A stretch of DNA of 64,000 nucleotides. Origin: an uncultured Lachnospiraceae bacterium (GTDB taxonomy: Bacteria; Bacillota; Clostridia; Lachnospirales; Lachnospiraceae). The stretch is taken from NCBI GenBank assembly GCA_944384105.1, contig CALWSC010000114.1:1-64000 (forward strand). The letters are read 5' to 3'. The notes beneath the pieces are model-generated. The model was given only the letters and a program-made list of their open reading frames with translations. It was not told where the DNA came from and did no database searches. Positions within the stretch are counted from its first letter, which is position 1. Every line of letters starts with the position of its first letter. The position numbers were made by a program, and so were the translations under genes. This document shows positions 62,919 through 64,000 of this stretch, piece by piece.

Positions 62919-64000
62919 ATGAAACACTGGCTTGAAAAACAATTCAAATTGTCAGAGTAACACACAAATGTGAAGACTGAGCTGATCGCCGGCCTCACGA
63001 CGTTTGTTACAATGGCTTACGTGCTCGCGACTGTACCGAGCCTTCTCGGAAATGCCGGACTGGACAAGCATGTGATGCTCACCGCAATGGTGCTTCTGAT
63101 TATCATCACAAGCTGCGCCATGGCGCTCTATACGAACCGCCCGTTTGCTCTGGCGCCCGGCCTCGGAAGCGTCGGCATTGTAGCTTCCATGATCACCAAT
63201 GAAGGGATCAGCATTCCCGTCACCGCAGGCGTTATCTTTTGGAGCGGCGTACTGTTCATTCTGATTTCATTTTTGGGATTGAGAGAGGCTGTAGTACGCG
63301 TAATCCCCGTTAGCCTTAAGCAGGCGGTCAGCGCCGGCATCGGTCTGTTCATCGCTCTCCTGGGAGCAAAGAACTGCGGTCTGATCGTGGCAAATGCAGA
63401 CAAAAACAGCCTTGCGTTCGGAGATCTGAAGTCCCCGGAGGTCATTGTCGCTGTCATCGGGTTCCTTATTATGCTCGTAATCAAGGTACGCAATGTTCCA
63501 GGCGGCATGATTCTGGCAATTCTTTTAACTACCATGATCGGAATACCATTCGGAGTCACAAAGCTTCCGGACACTCCATTCTCCCTGCCGGCCAATATCG
63601 GCGAACAGTTTATGAGAATCGATTTTCTGGGCGCTCTGGACTTTGCTTATATCCCGTTTTTGATCGCGCTGTTCGTGCCGGACTTCTTCTCGACGTTCGG
63701 AACTGTGCTGGGAGTCGGCGCAAAGGCAGGATATCTCGACAAGGACGGCAACCTTCCGGGCATTGACAAATGCTTTAAGGTAGACGCCATCGCGACCAGC
63801 TTCGGCGCACTTTTCGGAATGCCGAGCATGACGACGTACCTCGAGTCCTCCGCCGGCGTTGAGGCAGGCGGAAAGACCGGTCTTACTGTAATCTTTACGA
63901 GTCTTTTCTTCGCACTGTCGCTGTTTTTGGCTCCTCTTGCCCTGGTTATTCCATCAGCCGCAACCGGACCGATCCTGATCTTCATCGGAATCAACATGCT
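62919..64000 (+). pseudogene. NCS2/AzgA-family purine-type permease with TAA at codon 14 (3' end outside window)
   Basis: From the ATG at 62919 (AGAGGAGG before it) the frame reads MKHWLEKQFKLSE, then TAA at 62958-62960, then HTNVKTELIAGLTTFVTMAY without further stops to the window end. The remainder matches the AzgA/PbuG branch of nucleobase permeases, with motifs ALAPGLGSVG and FVPDFFSTFGTVLG. The stop replaces a residue in the short cytoplasmic lead-in before helix 1. A GTG at 62970 could restart synthesis with all helices intact but has no ribosome site. It is either inactivated or reinitiated. Confidence 0.82.

Noticed and set aside
31585..62960. Reassignment of TAA as a sense codon, suggested by two lone in-frame stops
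   Set aside because: Many intact genes here end with TAA at the expected family length, so TAA is a normal stop.

Overview
The window looks like chromosome from an anaerobic, spore-forming Bacillota bacterium of the Clostridia, most likely a gut Lachnospiraceae. The reasons are a SpoIIID sporulation regulator, a PerR-type repressor next to two rubrerythrins, T-box and S-box leaders in front of amino-acid genes, strong AGGAGG ribosome sites, many near-consensus TTGACA-N17-TATAAT promoters, and glycoside hydrolases of plant and host glycans. No tRNA, rRNA or CRISPR array is visible.

Layout. 1-1.4 kb is the end of an accessory segment abutting the 3' end of guaA, a known integration hotspot. 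1.4-13.3 kb is mostly minus-strand housekeeping: guaA, a spoIIID-flavodoxin-ribokinase overlap operon, a homocysteine methyltransferase, a PrsA-like foldase, mfd, pth and a G3E GTPase, then two tandem BlaI-like repressors. 13.4-15.1 kb is a GH123-type hydrolase. 15.2-19.2 kb is the most interesting unit: a promoter, a 37-residue leader peptide, a strong intrinsic terminator, and then a heterodimeric ABC exporter pair with complementary degenerate ATP sites. This is the architecture of translation-dependent transcription attenuation. 19.2-23.6 kb holds a His/Cys-rich metal-chaperone GTPase and a tryptophan T-box-controlled trpXYZ-type transporter.

23.7-32.3 kb is a decaying glycan locus. It has an intact GH112 phosphorylase, an intact CE12-type esterase and an AraC activator. 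It also has a sugar permease and a GH105 hydrolase fused by deletion, and a GH115 gene split by one in-frame TAA. 32.5-36.5 kb is a TetR-controlled alpha-glucan operon (TetR, GH13, GlgB). 36.6-43.6 kb carries an NlpC/P60 endopeptidase, TatD, a P-type cation ATPase behind a yybP-ykoY manganese riboswitch, and metG behind a methionine T-box.

44-47.3 kb holds peroxide defence (PerR, reverse rubrerythrin, rubrerythrin), a corrinoid adenosyltransferase and a small alarmone synthetase. 47.6-52.8 kb holds rsmA, a large uncharacterised TPR/AAA protein and metK behind a SAM riboswitch. 52.9-58.1 kb holds an orphan PduB shell protein, a 49-residue membrane peptide, and a second heterodimeric ABC exporter with MarR and a 42-bp palindromic operator. 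58.1-64 kb holds murA, a shikimate kinase, dinB, a LysR regulator and a purine-type permease with a nonsense codon at position 14.

Many operons here are controlled by cis-RNA or operator signals that can be read directly from the sequence. The transport and metabolism genes therefore tie to tryptophan, methionine, SAM, manganese, peroxide and drug-like inputs.
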